DNA of 64,000 bases. Origin: Ischnura elegans (Eukaryota > Arthropoda > Insecta > Odonata > Coenagrionidae). The notes under the pieces were generated by a model that was given only the letters and a program-made list of their open reading frames with translations, did not search any database and was not told the DNA's origin. Positions 44,001 through 54,790 of the stretch are shown here, one piece after another. The position numbers and the translations under genes are program-made. How positions within the stretch are numbered: the stretch's first letter is position 1; each line of letters starts with the position of its first letter. The DNA is taken from contig NC_060251.1 in the NCBI RefSeq assembly GCF_921293095.1, positions 60,653,585 to 60,717,584 on the forward strand, written 5' to 3'.

Positions 44001-47000
44001 GCTTGGAAAATTGATATAGCACATTTGATATTTCTGATACAATGAATGCAGAGAATAGAAACCATGGTTACTAAGAGTCAGAGGGCATTAACAAGGATTT
44101 AATTCTTTCGTCAGTTTCAACAATAGTAGAAAAAATATTTAGGAGCCAAGTAATGAGACATAGAAGACAATTCTTTGTATCAAGCTCTTCCAATTCCCTC
44201 ATATAGATCCAAAGTGCATTAGCAATTTGGAATTACTACTGCAGTACCATAGTTTTGATGGGCATCATTAATTCTTTGGGATGCAGGCTTGGAATTAATA
44301 CTTAATAATTTGATGAAAACAACAAGAAGAAGGTAAATAACCACTATCAACAGCACGTCCCTTCAAACTAGTTATTGTTGGTGAGTTCAAGGAACACTCT
44401 AAGTGCCAATGTCACTCACAGCAATGGAAATTTTTCCTTCAAGTCTTAATTGATGAACTCATTTCAAAAATCTTTGTTACAGTAAAATAATTTGAGCACA
44501 ATAATGTATTTTGCATAACTTCTTAAATAAAGGTGTTTCACAAAGGAAAACATCTATACCCTGTAAACATTTTCAGCAATTTTTAGGAACATAATGGTTT
44601 TATAGACATTCTTCATTAGTTTGGCATTTCTCAGTTAAGTGAACCAGCAATTTCCACATGACATGAGGCATTTCTACATGGAACTCAAATTTTCAGCAAA
44701 TTATATTTAAATAAGGAATATAAATGGTTCTTTAGACATTTTTCATTACGTTTTCATTTCTCAGTTAAGTAGCCTGAGGATTACTGCATGGAATTAGGCA
44801 ATTCTGCATGTCACTCAAAGGTGAAATTGGTGAGAAAAGGTCACCAACCTGCAGCTCTTCCACCTCCCTCCTCAGCTTGGTTCCCTTCCTCTGGATCACC
44901 TCCAGGAGCTCCCACAACTCGTCCTCGCTGGACATGCCCGCCTGCTGCCGGTGGTGGTGGTGGTGCTCCTGATGGCTCTCACCCGCCTCACTGGCCGGCG
45001 ATGACGTGGTCGCTCCCCCTGAGGACTTGGGGCCGGTCACCGTCCCGGAGCTGTGCAGATCCTTCGTCTCCGTGCTGAACCCGGAGTCCTGGACCGTGCT
45101 CCCGGAGGCCGTCCCACCACTGCTGGCCTCGCCCCCGCTGCCCCCTCCCCCGCTTCCGCCCCCACTCCCGCCGCCTCCGCTCTTCCTCTGGACGGTCTTC
45201 TTGGCCGCCTCCGGTTCCTTGAGTTTCCTGCGGACCCTTACGCCCGGGCCCCAGTCGCGCCATCCCGTGCCCGCGGCGACCGCTGCGGGCGGGGAGGCGG
45301 AGGAGACGACGGCCGAAGGGCTGGACGAGGCGGAGGACGGCGACGAGGAGAGGGGACGGGGACGGAGCTTGATCCTGGCGGCGGTAGGGGTGGTGGTGCC
45401 CGCGGGAGAGGACCCCTGGCCTCCCCGCATCGAGGGCTGCTCCGAGGCAGCCATCTTGCTCCGGAGGTGCGGGAACGTCTCCATGACGACATCCCGGAAC
45501 TCGAGTAAGGCACCCACTTCATTTTGGAGTTCCTGGTTGAAATTAAAAAGAATAGGATTGGATGGTAAATCGAAAGTATTCAAAAAGTATAGTAGAGGTC
45601 ATGATTCGAGTTATAAGTGTTCATACGGCAATACTCTATGCAGGGATGAGCAACCCGCGGCCTGCATGCGAACATTTTTTTCCGGACCCTCCGTGAACAT
45701 TTTTTCCGGACCGCGGGATTTTATTTTTTTTCATACCACCGAAAACAGCACATATTGGCCGTTTACATTGGGGTTTATTTAACATTTTAACAACTAGACG
45801 GGCATGAACAGCCTTGCCCTGGATAAGGACAACCTACCCAGGTGGGACTCGAACCGCGACCTATAATAGGCCTGTTAAGAATAATTGTTACCATGCGAGG
45901 ACTTTACCCCGCCGCCACCAAGGCCGGCAATTTATCACACTTAAACAAAACAATTTTATTTTTATAGTGGGTAAAGTAGTGAGAACTAATACATTAAAAT
46001 TTCTAATATTTTCTACACATACATGCAAGGTTAATAGTTAATACAATAATAATAATAATTCGTTTTGTTTCCATTGTCCACTCCAAAAATAACTGCTGTG
46101 GGTCTAAATCCAATCCGGGGGAAATATATTTTTATATGGAGCCCGCGGAGTTATGATGCATTCCCAACGTGGCCCCCAATATCATTGTTTTACCCGCGCA
46201 TTTTGCCAAACCAAAATTAAGGCGGCAGCAAGTGGAGGGTAAAAGGTTCGAACGTAATGCTGGGAAGAAGCTGTCTTAGGGGCACAAGGAGGTTAGAATA
46301 TCTGGAGGCGCTAGGCAGCGCTTCTTCCGGGTTTCCTTGCGCGTTTATCCATTTTGCTGGACAATACTTCGCCAACGTTCCAGTTGGTTTCTCAGTTCCA
46401 GAAATGAAGAGTTTTTTCCACTTGATATACACCCTGTTTGGCGCCTATTTTGTGGAGGCGTGCCCTGATTGGTCGGGATCTTTGAAGACCCGTTTCCACG
46501 CGCTGGCGAGAGTGTAGCCGTCTTCACGGTTGAAGTTCTTGGGTGTTTTGGTGAATTCAACTGCCTCCCTGATGACCCTTGGATACTAGCGACCTTCTTT
46601 ATTCAATAGAGGCGTTATCGAAGTTAATGTTGTGGGTCGGTCCAGGGGCGCAACTAGCAATTAAGACTAGGGGGGGTTTTAGGCACAACTAATAATGGGG
46701 AGTTAGGGGCTATGGAATACCCGCCAGGGGAAGCTGGAGGTGCGGGGCCCTCCCCCAGAAATTTTTTAAGATAAATGGTTCAAAATGGTGAGTTTTACGG
46801 CCTTCTGAGGGATATTTTTATAATCCTTAAATTATTCTATAAGTAATATTAATCTAATTAAGTGAAATGGATTAAACTTAAAAATTTCTCTGAGCTCTTG
46901 GGGGGGGGGGGGGGATTATCCCCCAAAACCCCACCCTCGCTGCGCAACTGGGTCGGTCCACTCCATTGGTGTTCCGCCACCGCTGACTGGCTGAATTGTC

Positions 47001-50000
47001 TATTCTTACGGCCCTTCTGTGTTCTTGGACTCGGCATTTCAGTGCTCTTGATGCCGATATAGGAATCAGCGCAGCTGCATTTAATCTGGTATACTGCACC
47101 ACAGATGTCTTCATTGGCCCTTATGGGATTGTCAATGTTTTGATCAAAGTAGGCTTGTCTAATCCTACCCGAGCACCTCCATTCCTGCCACACTTCGCTC
47201 CACGCTCGGAACCAATGGTGCCCCCTCCAAGAACCCCCAGAAATGTAATCCTTCCTCAATAACCCAACCGGGAATGCTTTTTCTGGATACGGCCTAGCCC
47301 AAAATATTGTGATCATCTGATGAGTATTGAAAATTATAAGATCAATAGAAAAGGCTAGCAATTATTTTGCAACGGACAATTACTTCGGGAAAGGCACAAT
47401 TTTAAACTTAATACGTAAACACAATTCTTGGTACTACCCTCGGAAACCCCCTTGCTTAAGTCTTTGCCAGCCCAAGTTCGAAAACGATATGACGCCACTA
47501 ATCACAAGGTCATATCGCAAGGGTAATCATTCATATACCCTTGACCTAACACGACTATTCAAATTCAATCATGTCGATAATACTACTATTTCCACAGCGT
47601 AGATTTAAGATCACCATTTTCTCTTTAATTATACTTAAACCAGAAATATTAAGGAAAAAATGTTCTGAAAACTTAGCGGATAAATATGAGCAAAAAATTA
47701 AATTACTTACGAAACACGGCCACAGTACCTAATAAAACATTTCACCCGATTTCACACAATGATATATCAAGCTCACAGAATTATATATTAAGCTCACACA
47801 AATATATATTAAGCTAAAACCAACAATCATAGGATGAAAGGATTAAAAGTGTGTCATTATTCAACTCCAGCAAAATTTGATGGCAATAGCAGGTATCTCA
47901 GCACAAATTTTCTCCGAGACCATAAATAAGTACATTTTCCTCATTCTTATCACACCTCACTTACTTAGAGCAACATAAATTTGAGTATAATTGAATGAAA
48001 ATTGCGAAAGGAAAAATATCGTTTAAGCTATAATAAAATGTTAAACGTATTCCATTCAGGGCCCACGCAAACACCTGACCCTATCCAAGTTTTTAACATA
48101 GTAAAGAGCTTTCAGGATAATCAGTCCCCATTTGCATTGCTTGGTAGTAAAATCATAGAGAAAAGAAACCATCTCTAAGTTTAATGAATTACCACATGAG
48201 TAGATTCAACCAAGAGAGCACTTCAACCTCTCCGTTTGATATTGCGAAAGAAAATAGGAAGAGAAGTATCGCACACATGTGAAAAATTGAACTAATTACA
48301 GAGAAACAAAACAGCGGTACATGCATCAATCGGTAAGAGGAGTAGAATACGGAAAACTACGATACGGAAATAGTATTAAATATTTAAAAAATGACAACCT
48401 AAATAACGTGTATCTTCTATACTACCCAATTACTAAAGTCACAGGAAATGTGCATCATCAACGACTGAAAACAAATGTAGATATTCCTCGAAGAAAAAAA
48501 CAGACCGTAGGGAAATTAGAATACAATGGTGGGCGAGAGATAATTTCTAATTTATAACGGGCAAATACGTAAAGAACAAGAAAACATGGGAAAGAAAATG
48601 ATAGGCTTCTTCCGAGGGGCTAGTTAAAAAAACAACTATTCGTAAAAAAATGTTTACTAAAAAGTTTCGTCCTATCACGAAGGAGACAGATAATCAAAGG
48701 GATATACCCTCTTTCTATGAATACTAATAAATGTAACAGCGGCAAAAGTAGACAATTGACGTAAGGAAAGAAATGATCATAAATGAGAGAATGAGACACT
48801 GACATGTGAATTGCGCACTTGGGTAAGGAATTATTTTCCATTGACAGACAGGAAAAACTGGCTGATTTCATCCTTTCCTTCACGTTCATATTTCCATATC
48901 TTTATCACCCCCAAAAAAATAATTTACTTTCAAATCACCCGGGAAACAACTAGAAAGAGGACAAATAGAACTTGACAGCAACTGAAAGAGGTTTACTGAG
49001 GGCAACGACGATAAAATTAGCAAGAATAAGTCCATAGGTTACAACACTGCGTTAACAAATGACTCTATTAACAGAACCACGAAAATGTGCAAAGACATGA
49101 ACAATATAGGAGAAAATTCGCATTTAAAAATCATTCGTCTAGACTACAATTCGAACGCGGATCTCCTGAATCCCTTGGACATTCACTCCGACCAATGATA
49201 GCCTGCTATTGCAGCTGGTAACCGGAAATGGGGAGATCCGGGTTCTAATCCCGGTCACGACTGATGATTATTTCTCAACGCATTTTGTCCTCCAGCGTTA
49301 ATAGGGTGGTTTCCTATTACTTTTTTATTGCCTAAATCGAAAGATTATTACTCCTGGAGAACGTATTTCACGCTTTTAGATTTTTAAATGACGATACCTA
49401 TTTTTAGCGATTAAATGAAAAGTGAAAAATTTCTAGCGCGCGAAAACGCGACGCGTAATTAGGAATGATGGGAATAAGTCCGTGAGACGCATTTCTGGTT
49501 CCCCCTCCCGCCTTGTGAGGTGACCTTGATCGAGGTTCTGAGCGCTGATAGGACGCAGGATGCTAGCGGGTAGCTGAGTACCTTGCTGGCTGGTAGCGCT
49601 TGGCTTAAAAAAGGTTTATTAATACCTTATCAAACGAAGAAAACTTTCCGACCTAAGCCAGTTTTAATAGGTGATTATTAAGACATGTTTCCCTGAGCTC
49701 TGTGCCTCATGCATGCATTGGTAACCTCAGACGATGCATAACTCCTATCCTCTCGTGTAGAAACTAGATCCCTGTGACGTCACGTGGAGTGGAATCGCAT
49801 GGGCGCCAATCTGGCCTTTTTCAAATGAGGATAAAATTTGACCCTTGCCATTCGTCAAAACCGGTATTTCAAAAACCAAATAATTTGTGTATTATGAATA
49901 CACTAATGGTGGGTAACGAATCGCAATAAATGCCTTTCGTTTTCTTTGAGGAAGGAAACTACCCTATTCCCAATGGTTAAATAATAGCGCAAATGCCTCA

Positions 50001-52541
50001 ATACATAGCCATTGCGGAAAGTAACAGCACATCTGCGAACACGTCAAGTCATTCCATTATGGGAAAGGTGTATTTCACAAGCACAGAAAGGCAATAGCGA
50101 TTCGAGTTAAAAAAAAACATTAAAACGTTTTGACCAAGTCGCTCAAAAGTTTCGTCCAAATTGAATCCCAAAAGAGATATGGAACGTTCAAATAAGAGAA
50201 CAGCTTCATGCAAAATGTTTTGCTCCATCCCTCATCTCTCAAAAATCCCTTAAAAAATATTCTCCGATGATTTTCACAGTATCCTGTACATCGGCGAATC
50301 CAGGATATTTTTCTGGGGGTGGGGCAAGGCAAAACGGTCTGACAGGCAAACGGTATTCTCATATTTGAGATTAAAAATAGCGTACAACAATTACTGTACG
50401 AAATAATATCTTTATTTTAGTATGAGAATTAATATGCAATTAAATGATTGAGGCTCAGTACTACACAAAACAAAACGAACGTAATGATAGCCCTATTAAA
50501 ATCTTTACAATTTTTAAGCGTCTTGGGGGGGGGGGGGGGGGTGGCGGCGGGAGGTCACGTGCCCCCATGCGTCTTCCCTAAATCCGCTTATGACCCTATA
50601 AACTTACTCTTCTCTTCATAAATTCCCTTATTTTTTCCATATACATGGCGACAGTGAAAATAATGATACAGCTCATGATATAATTTTTTTAAATGTACAA
50701 CAACAAGACCACGATTCAAATTGGCAAGACAATAAGCTATGTCATAGAATATTATTCCCAAGAAAGGTTCCGCCAAGTCTTTTGTTTACAACCGAGAGTG
50801 AGAAATTAATCCCCATTTCTCACACGATGAATCAATCTCTAGGAAAAATCGCCTCAGCAACGAGATATGGGTCACCCGGTGGGACGTCGGCGTGGGAACC
50901 AAGGCCTCCTAACAACGTCGCCACGGCGCGAAGTTTAAGTGGCACTTCAACGAAAAACAGTGGCTGAAGTCTACCTTCAAGGAGAGGACGAGTGGAATCA
51001 TTCGCCTACCTCGAAAGCACCACTGTAGTCAAATGAAATATTGCTATATATTCCACTCAATGTATTTGAGCACGACGCGTTTCGTTGTTACAACAACATT
51101 CTCAAGTGCCTTCTCAAGTTCATGACGCGTCGTGCTCAAATAGATTGAGTGGAAATATTGCAATTTTTGATGTAAATAAGTAGTAACGTTTAAAGTATGG
51201 AATAGTCCAGGCATTAGGTTTGCTCACACAATGCATTAAGAAGGCGCATCACTTCCTCTCTACCACTCCCTTTCGACCGGTCGTATTTCGTCTTTTTTCG
51301 CGATCAATTACTCGTCTGACACTTAAGTTATCATGTGAAAGTTCCCAGGTTGCATAGAGTAGACTTGAGTCAAAATTTTCCAGCATCTCAAAAATAAATT
51401 TAAAAATCTATTCAAAATACATGACGCCGGCTTTTTAAATTTGAGATAAAGATTTCGACCCGGATTTACCCTAGAGTATCTAGGCTATGATAAATTGGAG
51501 GAGTCTACTGACAGCTAATATCATTTGCGCCATTAGGGAAAGGTAAGGAAGGAAGGATGGAGAGATACCCGGCGTCGACATTAGCCTGCTCTTAACGAAA
51601 GGCACCAAGGGGACCACGGCTTAACGTCCTATCCGACGGACGGAGCACAGGCAGAGCAGTCCTCCACACAACACTCAAACAGGGATCGCGCGGTCTCAGA
51701 AAATTCTCTACCACCGCCGGGATTTGAACCCGAGTCCACCGGGTGGAGAGCCAACATTCTACCCACCACACCATCGTGATCCCCGGATCAACTCAACATT
51801 CCCCGAAAGTGCAAGATGATGCGTAAAATATTCGTCGCGAAAAAGACTGGTTGCGCGTGAGTGACGAGTCTCTCTTGGGGGAGAATTACCTCAAGGAAAA
51901 AATTACTGGCACAGGATGAAGGTAATTGGAGGAATGTCACATGCAATCAAGGGACGCACGAACGCAGTGTATTTCTTTGAATCATTAAAATGGTTCCCAG
52001 CTAAAGTCGTCTACAGCTTCTTTCTTTCATGTTGGTTTCAATCAATTGGTTTTTCAGCCATGGTATATCAGGATAGGTCCATTGAAAGGTAAGGGATATG
52101 GGAAGGCAAGAGAGCAGTTTTTGCGACTTTCTGTTTTAGTGTCACAAGGAGGTTGTAATCCCAGAGGTGAGAGAGTAACTCATTTTCAGTAAGGGGCAAG
52201 GACGCAACAAATGCATTCGGTGAATATTTTAGACTGTGAAGCAGAGGAGTTATTTTAAGATCTTTACGGATGTTTTTGTTGCTTAAAAACCAGGGTGAGC
52301 CGATGACTTTACGGATGACGCCGTTTTCTGTTGATTTTAGCCGTTTTAGATAGGTTTCCCAAAAAAGGATAGTGATACTAAGCAAATTATAACGGGAATG
52401 GCTTACCTGTAGGACAACCAACGACTTGGCCTGCTCATGGAAGAGATAGTGAAACGGTGCCGGAGATCGAAGCTGGACATCCATGGCCAGGGGCTGGTCG
52501 TCAGCGGTGGCGGGCGCCTGTACGCCCCCTCTGTCCGGTAC
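40401..52541 (-). CDS. Gene B: coiled-coil/disordered, SxIP-containing protein (partial, five exons found)
   Basis: Minus-strand exons in transcript order are 52541-52407, 45532-44849, 43408-42569, 41756-41658 and 41021-40476 (or to a stop at 40401). Every exon is a multiple of three with phase 0 at both ends and clear AG/GT borders. The first found exon has no convincing start, so the 5' end is missing. The 768+ residues read: helix (HEQAKSLVVLQ, then ELQNEVGALLEFRDVVMETF), Ser/Pro/Gly-rich linker, helix (SSEDELWELLEVIQRKGTKL), acidic linker, long heptad-rich helix (VRRLRREKDLLLRRVAEMEA), Ser/Gly linker, helix (VAAILKEENVLELRRHLLV), two short coiled-coil exons, and a basic Ser/Pro/Arg tail with SRIP. 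Coiled coil plus a tail SxIP suggests an EB-binding microtubule protein. Families such as MTCL/SOGA come to mind, but I cannot confirm any. Confidence 0.7.
41658..41756 (-). CDS. Gene B exon, 33 residues
   Basis: This small phase-0 exon lies between acceptor CCTTCTAG|ACACTG and donor TTCCAG|GTACAT. It reads TLRQKLEWMTAWRGE, then DLEKTKEENEDLRFQ, typical charged coiled coil that continues directly into the next exon's LEEKSIELEGTRARIRLLES. Confidence 0.66.
42569..43408 (-). CDS. Gene B exon, 280 residues, main coiled coil
   Basis: The acceptor is TTCAATGCAG|GTCCGC and the donor GAGAGGGAG|GTGAGT. An acidic, basic and Asp-run start (ADDDDDEEETAGEV) leads into about 75 residues with strong heptads (KDLLLRRVAEMEADAV, ELEERLRAALSQKSEL). 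A Ser/Gly/Pro-rich linker with many SP sites follows, then a final helix (VAAILKEENVLELRRHLLV). Codons are GC-rich. Antisense open frames cover the same place and are shadows. Confidence 0.75.
43480..43610. repeat. Inverted repeat, relative of 51036-51163
   Basis: The outer arms TTGCAATATTTCC and GGAAATATTGCAA face each other, with a TTGTTGTTACAAAAAGCATT centre like that of the 51-kb repeat. It lies in a gene B intron, 72 bp upstream (transcript sense) of the exon at 43408-42569. Confidence 0.55.
44849..45532 (-). CDS. Gene B exon, 228 residues
   Basis: The acceptor is TTTCAACCAG|GAACTCC and the donor CTGCAG|GTTGGTGA. GC-rich codons contrast sharply with the AT-rich introns. A short helix (ELQNEVGALLEFRDVVMETF) is followed by a Ser/Pro/Ala-rich segment, a run of Gly-Ser repeats (about residues 125-140 of the exon), the acidic motif VQDSGFSTETKD, a five-His run, and a second helix, SSEDELWELLEVIQRKGTKL. 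The long open frame on the opposite strand is an antisense artefact of the GC-rich codons. Confidence 0.72.
45780..45940 (-). mobile_element. tRNA-derived SINE, family 1, copy in gene B intron
   Basis: On the minus strand GGTTCGAGTCCC (B box) is preceded by a tRNA-like head (GCCTTGGTGGCGGCGGGGT) and followed by GGGTAGGTTGTCCTTATCC and GTTGTTAAA. The tail is shared with 62135-62255. Confidence 0.6.
46217..47361 (-). mobile_element. Penelope-like element remnant, frameshifted, split by a hAT miniature element
   Basis: On the minus strand, degenerate GIY-YIG signatures are spread over two frames: GAVYQIKCSCADSYIG, then in another frame RALKCRVQEHRRAVRI, then SQSAVAEHQWSG. After a 308-bp insertion the C-terminal part resumes as EFTKTPKNFNREDGY, typical of the end of these elements. 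Several frameshifts and stops make it a pseudogene. It lies in the 6.9-kb intron of gene B, in the same orientation. Confidence 0.66.
46643..46950 (+). mobile_element. hAT-type miniature element with perfect 8-bp TSD inside the Penelope remnant
   Basis: The element starts CAGGGGCGCAACTAG and ends TGCGCAACTG. It is flanked on both sides by GGTCGGTC (46635-46642 and 46951-46958). The 8-bp duplication and CAG..CTG ends are the hAT signature. It contains a G run (about 46901-46914) and no coding sequence. Confidence 0.78.
47400..49140. other. Gene B intron, no feature recognised
   Basis: AT-rich sequence with short chance open frames. It lies within the 45533-52406 intron. Confidence 0.5.
49141..49262. 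repeat. Two tRNA-like B-box segments head to head
   Basis: The minus-strand GAGATCCGCGTTCGAATTGT (about 49147-49166) faces the plus-strand GAGATCCGGGTTCTAATCCC (49234-49253). The space between reads like diverged heads. It directly precedes the TIR element at 49297. Confidence 0.45.
49297..49974. mobile_element. 652-bp TIR element, copy B (inverted relative to copy A)
   Basis: It starts TTAATAGGGTGGTTTCC and ends GGAAACTACCCTATTCC. The body is the reverse complement of 27853-28504 with scattered changes and a small extra segment near 49575-49600. It lies in the gene B intron, next to tRNA-like sequences at 49141-49262. Confidence 0.74.
50289..50592 (+). repeat. TIR-like repeat family GGCGGATCCAGG, copy 2
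   Basis: The sequence is colinear with 36924-37186, including GGTCTGACAGGCAAACGG and a long G run (about 50525-50541) before CACGTGCCCCC. It ends AAATCCGCTTATG. The G run may be of uncertain length in the assembly. Confidence 0.65.
51036..51163. repeat. Inverted repeat with GAGCACGACGCGT core
   Basis: The arms share CCACTCAATNTATTTGAGC and ACGACGCGT and face each other around a short CAACATTCTCAAG centre. A related inverted repeat, with the outer GGAAATATTGCAAT motif, lies at 43480-43610. Confidence 0.62.
51590..51785 (-). mobile_element. tRNA-derived SINE
   Basis: The minus strand reads ATCACGATGGTGTGGTGGGT (A-box region), GGGTTCAAATCCCGGCGGTGG (B box and 3' arm) and a body ending GGACGTTAAGCCGTGGTCCC, a tail type widespread in invertebrate SINEs. 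Confidence 0.62.
52068..52403 (-). mobile_element. Jockey-type LINE fragment (end of reverse transcriptase ORF)
   Basis: The minus-strand translation ETYLKRLKSTENGVIRKVIG, then SPWFLSNKNIRKDLKITPLL, matches the thumb/C-terminal part of Jockey-clade reverse transcriptases. It begins within a few bases of the gene B donor at 52406 and by chance stays in frame with that exon. Only the 3' end of the ORF remains, 5' truncated. Confidence 0.68.
52407..52541 (-). CDS. Gene B, first exon found (45 residues)
   Basis: The minus-strand acceptor is CTTCCCTAG|GTACCGG and the donor CTACAG|GTAAGC. In phase 0 the frame reads VPDRGGVQAP and ends FHEQAKSLVVLQ. This joins the next exon's ELQNEVGALLEF into one continuous heptad pattern, which favours this frame over a second open frame that has many Ser and Trp residues. 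The open frame runs into the intron, where a Jockey-type LINE fragment begins at once and should not be merged with it. Confidence 0.55.
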
Positions 52542-52697
52542 CTAGGGAAGAGAGAACAGGGGTTCAAGTTAAAACATTGCAATGAAATATTATACTTAAA
52601 ACTCACTACAAGCATTAATTTATTCATCAATATAAAAAAAGGTTTAGCTTCCCCCATATAGTTTAAAATTGAGTTGTGTTCGTTACAAGCATTCAAA

Positions 52698-52803
52698 AAT
52701 AAAATTTTTGGAAATTAGTAATTTAAAATTTTAGGAAATTTGTAATTTATAATTTTAGGAAATTTGTAATTTTAAATTTTAGGAAATTTGTAATTCGTAA
52801 TTT
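52698..52803. repeat. AT-rich tandem repeat (AGGAAATTTGTAATTTA unit)
   Basis: About four units of 22-24 bp built on TTTTAGGAAATTTGTAATT with drift at the ends. It directly precedes the 250-bp direct repeat. Confidence 0.7.
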
Positions 52804-52813
52804 TAATTTTTTT

Positions 52814-53060
52814 AGGCATATCTCTATCAAAGTGCATATCCCCTGAATTATTACCCGAGATGCTCATGAAGTCAGAGCTGACGGAAAATAAATTACGTAG
52901 TAACCGGTAATACATAGACAACAGTGGCATAAGTTTGCTATACTCATTTCGAAAAATTATACAATAAATCGACTATAAAATTTTAAAAGTCTATTCTTTT
53001 CGTTATTTGGCAAGCTATAGTAGGTCTCATTCTTAACAGCTTCATGTGCCCACTTCGGCT
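52814..53060 (+). repeat. 250-bp direct repeat, copy 1
   Basis: It starts TAGGCATATCTCTATCAAAG and ends TTCATGTGCCCACTTCGG. It is colinear with 54545-54790 with scattered substitutions (by eye close to nine in ten bases identical). A partial third copy lies at 54079-54190. Confidence 0.78.
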
Positions 53061-54078
53061 TTGGTTTCATGATCAGCTAGGTGATAATTTCATTAATATT
53101 TTCTTTTATTTTCGGACTTGCTTCTTCCATCTGTGTCTCTTCAGTTTCTGGCAGTCATTTGTGATCAAAATGGGTCAAGGGGTCACTCTGGGTGACTACG
53201 CGACCGTTAATTTCATGGAATAATTTACCTTGCATTTTATAACTGCTGTTGAATTTAATGCAAAAAATCTCTCCACTCTGCGAAGCATTTGATCATGTTT
53301 AGTATGAGGAGAGAATTCCGACTCCATAAGCTGTGCACAAAATAAAATGAGTACATCAAGGTTGAGCACTATTTATCGACAGCAAAAAGGCAGATATTTT
53401 GGAGAGGAAACAGCGACTGTAAAATTTCGATAAAACACGCATTTCAACCGTAAATCAGACGAGGCTAATACCAATAATGCTATAGCGAAAACATCTACAA
53501 ATACTTTGAAGGCTTAAGAGCATAGTAATATTAAGAAATATAATTCATGTATGAGATTAAATTATGAAAATTAAATAATCGTTCACAAGAGAGCACATGG
53601 GATACGTCCTTGCCTATATATATTCCGAAATGTAATTCCAACAATAAAGAATGGATGGCGATGGGAATAACCAGCTCATGCGTAAAAAGTCATAGTAGGA
53701 CGAATAAAGATAGCGCCTAAGCGGTTTGAATTAAATGCATTTTCATATAAAAAGAGAAAAAGACTCTCTTTCGCAACCATGAAAGTGTTTGTTCTCTCGG
53801 CATGCAAGTTCACGGCAGGCGTAAATAATAGCTAAGGAAATTACTATGATTTCATCTTCATACACAAGTAAAAATTACTTCCGGAGGGAGACCATAAAAA
53901 TGGGATGCATACATGTTATCGGCAAGTTGGAAACGATTATTCTAGCAGAGTGCCTTAAAAATGTTGCACAGTCACCACCGTGAGTTTATGGCACATAATT
54001 ATGACGGAGCGGCATAAAAACGGACGGAACGACGCCAGAGCCAATACAATGCTTTCACATACAGCATTTAAATGTTAG

Positions 54079-54190
54079 GTCTATCTGTATCAAAGTGCCC
54101 ATCCCCTGAATTTTCACACGAGCTGATCATGACGTCAGAGTTAACGGGATATAAAGTACATTGTTACCGATAATAAATACGCAACGGTGA
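54079..54190 (+). repeat. 250-bp direct repeat, partial and more diverged copy
   Basis: It matches only the first 110 bp or so of the unit (CTGTATCAAAGTGCCCATCC, TGACGTCAGAGTTAACGGG). It is more diverged than the other two copies. Confidence 0.62.
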
Positions 54191-54544
54191 TGTAATTTTA
54201 GATATACTTCTGCCGAAAAAAATATAAGTAAAAAATTTATTCAGCGAAGGAGCATTCAGGGTAAGGTCTTAGTGGTACTTAAACACCTGCACAGCCAAAG
54301 TGAGTTTTTGATCGAAGTCTTATCGCACTGTGGTCCGAGAAAAGAATCGAGAATCTAATTCGGAATCACGAAGAAAATAATTTTGCTTTTTTTATTTCCT
54401 ATCATCTATTTTCATAATGAATTATAGCTTCGTAAATTAGCTTCCTTTACGCACACAGATCATGAAAGAAGTCTACCCATGGAAAAAAGTACGTACGCTA
54501 CGCAGGGCCAATACAATTATTTCACATACACCAATTTAAATCTT

Positions 54545-54790
54545 AGGTATATCTCTATCAAAGTACCTATCCCCTGAATTTTTACCCGAGATGCTGATGA
54601 AGTCAGAGTTGACGGTAAATAAATTACGTAGCTCCCGGTGATACATAGGCAACAGCGGGATAAGTTCGCAGTACTCATTTCGAAAAATTATACAATATTT
54701 CGACTATAAAATTTTATAAGTCTATTCTTTTCGTTATTTGGCAGGCTATAGTAGGTCTCATTCTTAACAGTTTCATGTGCCCATTTCGGT
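54545..54790 (+). repeat. 250-bp direct repeat, copy 3
   Basis: It is colinear with 52814-53060 through TATTCTTTTCGTTATTTGGC and AGTAGGTCTCATTCTTAACA. Confidence 0.78.

Noticed and set aside
45006-45782. 258-codon open frame on the plus strand
   Set aside because: It lies antisense to the GC-rich gene B exon 44849-45532. Its Pro/Leu/Ser pattern mirrors those codons, and it runs on into intron sequence.
50521-50541. Long G run as a functional G-quadruplex
   Set aside because: The same G run occurs in the sister repeat at 37140 and in the hAT element at 46901. It belongs to the repeats and its length may be a sequencing artefact.
50782-50967. 61-codon plus-strand open frame
   Set aside because: No splice borders, no recognisable composition, and it lies inside the gene B intron.
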